From: Microcaldota archaeon
Lineage (GTDB): Archaea; Micrarchaeota; Micrarchaeia; Anstonellales; Bilamarchaeaceae
Assembly: GCA_013331535.1 (NCBI GenBank)
Contig: DUGF01000044.1
Coordinates: 1 to 6,824 of the forward strand
DNA length: 6,824 nucleotides
Reading direction: 5' to 3'
Below, piece by piece: positions 5,142 to 6,824 of the stretch; position 1 is the stretch's first letter; each line of letters opens with the position of its first letter. Under the pieces are notes generated by a model that ran no database searches, was not told the DNA's origin, and was given only the letters and a program-made list of their open reading frames with translations. The position numbers and the translations under genes are program-made.

Positions 5142-6713
5142 TTACGTAATCCTTTTTGGTACTGCCTTTCTTCCCCACCCGACATTTTCCGGCTGCTCGC
5201 TGTTCATTAGTTCCTTTAATACCTTTTTGCATGCATCCTTTATCTTCGGATCGTTCCAGTCAATCGAATCATAAACCTTCCTAAAATCCTTGTCTTCCAT
5301 AAGCGAAGTTATCCATTTAGTTTCATCCTCTCCACTACTTGGTTTGACCTTTGGTATAGCTGGCCATCTTCCTGGCTGGCTAAGTATTGATTCAACGAAT
5401 TGCTTTCTGAATTGAAGCACGAGAATGCCCCACCTGCTCCAGAGATCATGTCCTAGGTTAAAGTTGTTTATCATCGAGGGCATTAGTTCATCCCCAAACA
5501 ATTCGCGTTCGTAGGAGGAGTTAATGGGATTTTTAGAGGCCAATCCAATTATCTTGAGTTTCGCTTCAATAGTTAAGCCCTTTACGTAATCCTTTAGTGC
5601 CATTACTCTTTCTTTTTTATCCACATCAGGGCTTTCGATATCTGCTCTCAGGTCTTTAAATGATAAACGCTCTACATCCTCTAAGGGGGATTCATATATA
5701 TCGAATACCCATCTATCTGTTTTTTTGAATGTTTTTAAACCAAGACAGGTTGTTTCCATAACCAGTTTGTCTAACAATTCTGCAAACTTTTTATCCCCGG
5801 CATATAACTTTTCGATTGATGCAATGCGCATCTTTTCATCGTCATCTTCTTTTGAGTGGTCTTTGTCATACGCTATCAGTCCATATGCGTGGTTTATCCC
5901 GGCGTATATAGCAAAAACTGCAATTGCAGTACTTGGCGTCATCTTGCTGAGAACCAGAGATTCTTTCCGTATTTTGTTAATAAAAAGGCGTATTGCCCCC
6001 ATGTTATACCAATCTGATACAACGAGTCCCTCATAGCCCAGGTCTTCCCTCAGGAGTCCGCGTATTATGTATGGGGATAGTGATGCGGGCAATAGGTGTT
6101 TTTTATCTATACCAAGTTCCTTGAGCGGATCAATAATATGTGGGTATTTTTTCCGCAACTCCTCTTCCATAGTATATTTGGCATGACTGAGCATTATGCC
6201 TGTTGGTGGGTTTTTAGATCCAATTACAAGTGCAAATGGTTGAATTGAGTTTTGCATTGTCTGCAACGTTCCCGTTACAATCAGTTCGTTTGCTTCTGTT
6301 TCCTCCATACTCGGGCCGCCTGGAAAATGTTTTGGCACTATACTGCTTTGTTTTGCGCCATTTTGCCTAGCCTTGAATTGCGTGTAATGGAAAAGGGCTA
6401 GGAAATCACTATTAAGACTTTCCAGGGGCGGAAGCCCTAATTCCAGTGCCCTGGTTTTTTGTCGCTTATACAGATCCCCAGTTAATCCTACATCTTGGTA
6501 TCCCATTTTTTCCATTTTGCCGACCCAATAATAATATGAGCCATCAAATGTTGGTCCTAGGGCCATGCGAAACATGAAATCTCTACTTCGTTCACTGATG
6601 TACTTAGTAGTTTCTTCGACTGCATGATTAACTGCGGTTAGAATCTGCTCTTTGGTTAACTGAAGCGATTTACTTTCAGATATATTTTCTTTAAATCCTT
6701 GAGGCTGTGGCAT
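5142..6713 (-). CDS. Divergent glycoside hydrolase family 3 N-terminal-domain protein
   Basis: A 523-residue protein from ATG 6713. The first half resembles the TIM-barrel of GH3 (NagZ-like beta-glycosidases). It has LGPTFD (52-57, compare GPVLD), VPKHFPGG (126-133), GIMLSHAKY (172-180), and the closing motif PASLSPYIIRGLLREDLGYE followed by GLVVSDWYNMGAI, in which Asp234 aligns with the catalytic nucleophile. After KHFPG the usual HGDT...DSH loop carrying the NagZ His/Asp acid-base pair is absent (it reads GPSMEETEAN). The usual AGxD position is AGIN (271-274). Residues of about 290-523 are charged and probably helical, do not resemble the GH3 C-terminal domain, and are not recognised. No signal peptide is evident, so a cytoplasmic location is likely. 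The start is chosen because TATAAAAAAA lies about 26 bases upstream, implying a leaderless mRNA; an upstream TTG (6815) would run through that promoter. Fold assignment is good, but catalytic activity and substrate are uncertain. Confidence 0.75.
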   Translation of the reverse strand: MPQPQGFKENISESKSLQLTKEQILTAVNHAVEETTKYISERSRDFMFRMALGPTFDGSYYYWVGKMEKMGYQDVGLTGDLYKRQKTRALELGLPPLESLNSDFLALFHYTQFKARQNGAKQSSIVPKHFPGGPSMEETEANELIVTGTLQTMQNSIQPFALVIGSKNPPTGIMLSHAKYTMEEELRKKYPHIIDPLKELGIDKKHLLPASLSPYIIRGLLREDLGYEGLVVSDWYNMGAIRLFINKIRKESLVLSKMTPSTAIAVFAIYAGINHAYGLIAYDKDHSKEDDDEKMRIASIEKLYAGDKKFAELLDKLVMETTCLGLKTFKKTDRWVFDIYESPLEDVERLSFKDLRADIESPDVDKKERVMALKDYVKGLTIEAKLKIIGLASKNPINSSYERELFGDELMPSMINNFNLGHDLWSRWGILVLQFRKQFVESILSQPGRWPAIPKVKPSSGEDETKWITSLMEDKDFRKVYDSIDWNDPKIKDACKKVLKELMNSEQPENVGWGRKAVPKRIT

Positions 6714-6733
6714 AATCTTATTTTCAAAAGAAG

Positions 6734-6745
6734 TTTTTTTATATC
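6734..6745 (-). promoter_or_regulatory. TATA box of the GH3-like gene
   Basis: The minus strand reads GATATAAAAAAAC. The box is centred about 26 bases upstream of ATG 6713, the usual archaeal TATA-to-start-site spacing, so transcription should begin at or next to the start codon (leaderless). There is no convincing Shine-Dalgarno site before the ATG, which agrees. Confidence 0.6.
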
Positions 6746-6791
6746 TGAGCCTCTTTGCACTGAAAATGTGATTGAAGGAAAGGTAAGTTAA
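6741..6791 (+). pseudogene. Displaced second copy of the metG 3' end
   Basis: On the plus strand 6741-6791 reads ISEPLCTENVIEGKVS followed by TAA. The metG C-terminus at 5086-5136 reads KSESVSTENVIDGKVG followed by TGA. From ACA/ACT to GTT/GTA (9 codons) 22 of 27 bases agree, all five differences are at third codon positions, and only one changes an amino acid (Asp to Glu). There is no matching metG sequence upstream of about 6741, where the GH3 promoter begins. It looks like an orphaned tail of a metG homologue. The match is short, so a tail motif shared by chance or by an unrelated gene is not excluded. Confidence 0.5.
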
Positions 6792-6824
6792 TTTGGTCGG
6801 ATTATAGCAATCCAAGAAAGTCTT

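Noticed and set aside
6714..6815. A 34-residue N-terminal extension of the GH3 protein from TTG 6815
   Set aside because: It would be translated through the likely TATA box and across the antisense metG tail remnant, and it has no domain resemblance. ATG 6713 fits a leaderless start.
1..6824. CRISPR array, insertion sequence or transposase
   Set aside because: No regularly spaced repeats, terminal inverted repeats or transposase motifs were seen on either strand.

Overview
The window looks archaeal. Shine-Dalgarno sites match the archaeal 16S tail (GGTG/GGTGAT core), AT-rich TATA boxes sit about 26 bases upstream of genes that appear leaderless, the methionyl-tRNA synthetase is of the archaeal/eukaryotic type, and the XRE-CBS regulator belongs to a mainly archaeal family. 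The exact lineage cannot be fixed from the sequence. Short intergenic gaps and divergent protein versions would fit a small-genome DPANN-type archaeon, but that is only a guess.

Layout: (1) Bases 1-1023 form an iron module. The N-terminus of a DtxR/MntR-type metal-dependent repressor runs off the left edge on the minus strand. It is divergent from a seven-helix FTR1-family iron permease. A near-perfect DtxR-like palindrome at 109-130 abuts a TATA element in the gap, so one operator probably controls both genes. (2) Bases 1007-2749 hold an XRE helix-turn-helix regulator with two CBS domains (minus) and, divergent from it, a SAM hydroxide adenosyltransferase (DUF62) homologue. The latter has an unclear start, an active-site His-to-Glu change and extra N- and C-terminal sequence. 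(3) Bases 2866-5136 encode a eukaryote-like methionyl-tRNA synthetase fused to an EMAP-II/Arc1p-type tRNA-binding domain. Its conserved N-terminus can only be included if translation starts at a non-canonical AUA preceded by a good Shine-Dalgarno site. (4) Bases 5142-6713 (minus) encode a divergent glycoside hydrolase family 3 protein that keeps the nucleophile motif but not the usual His/Asp acid-base loop, followed by an unrecognised C-terminal half.

Two themes stand out. First, regulator, SAM hydrolase and MetRS lie together. SAM hydrolysis yields adenosine and methionine, MetRS consumes methionine, and CBS domains bind adenosyl ligands, so a methionine/SAM-responsive unit is plausible. 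Second, the last codons of metG are echoed on the + strand just beyond the far end of the GH3 gene (about 6741-6791). The reading frame and stop are kept and the differences are mostly at third codon positions. This suggests that the GH3 gene entered at the 3' end of metG and left a displaced second metG tail.
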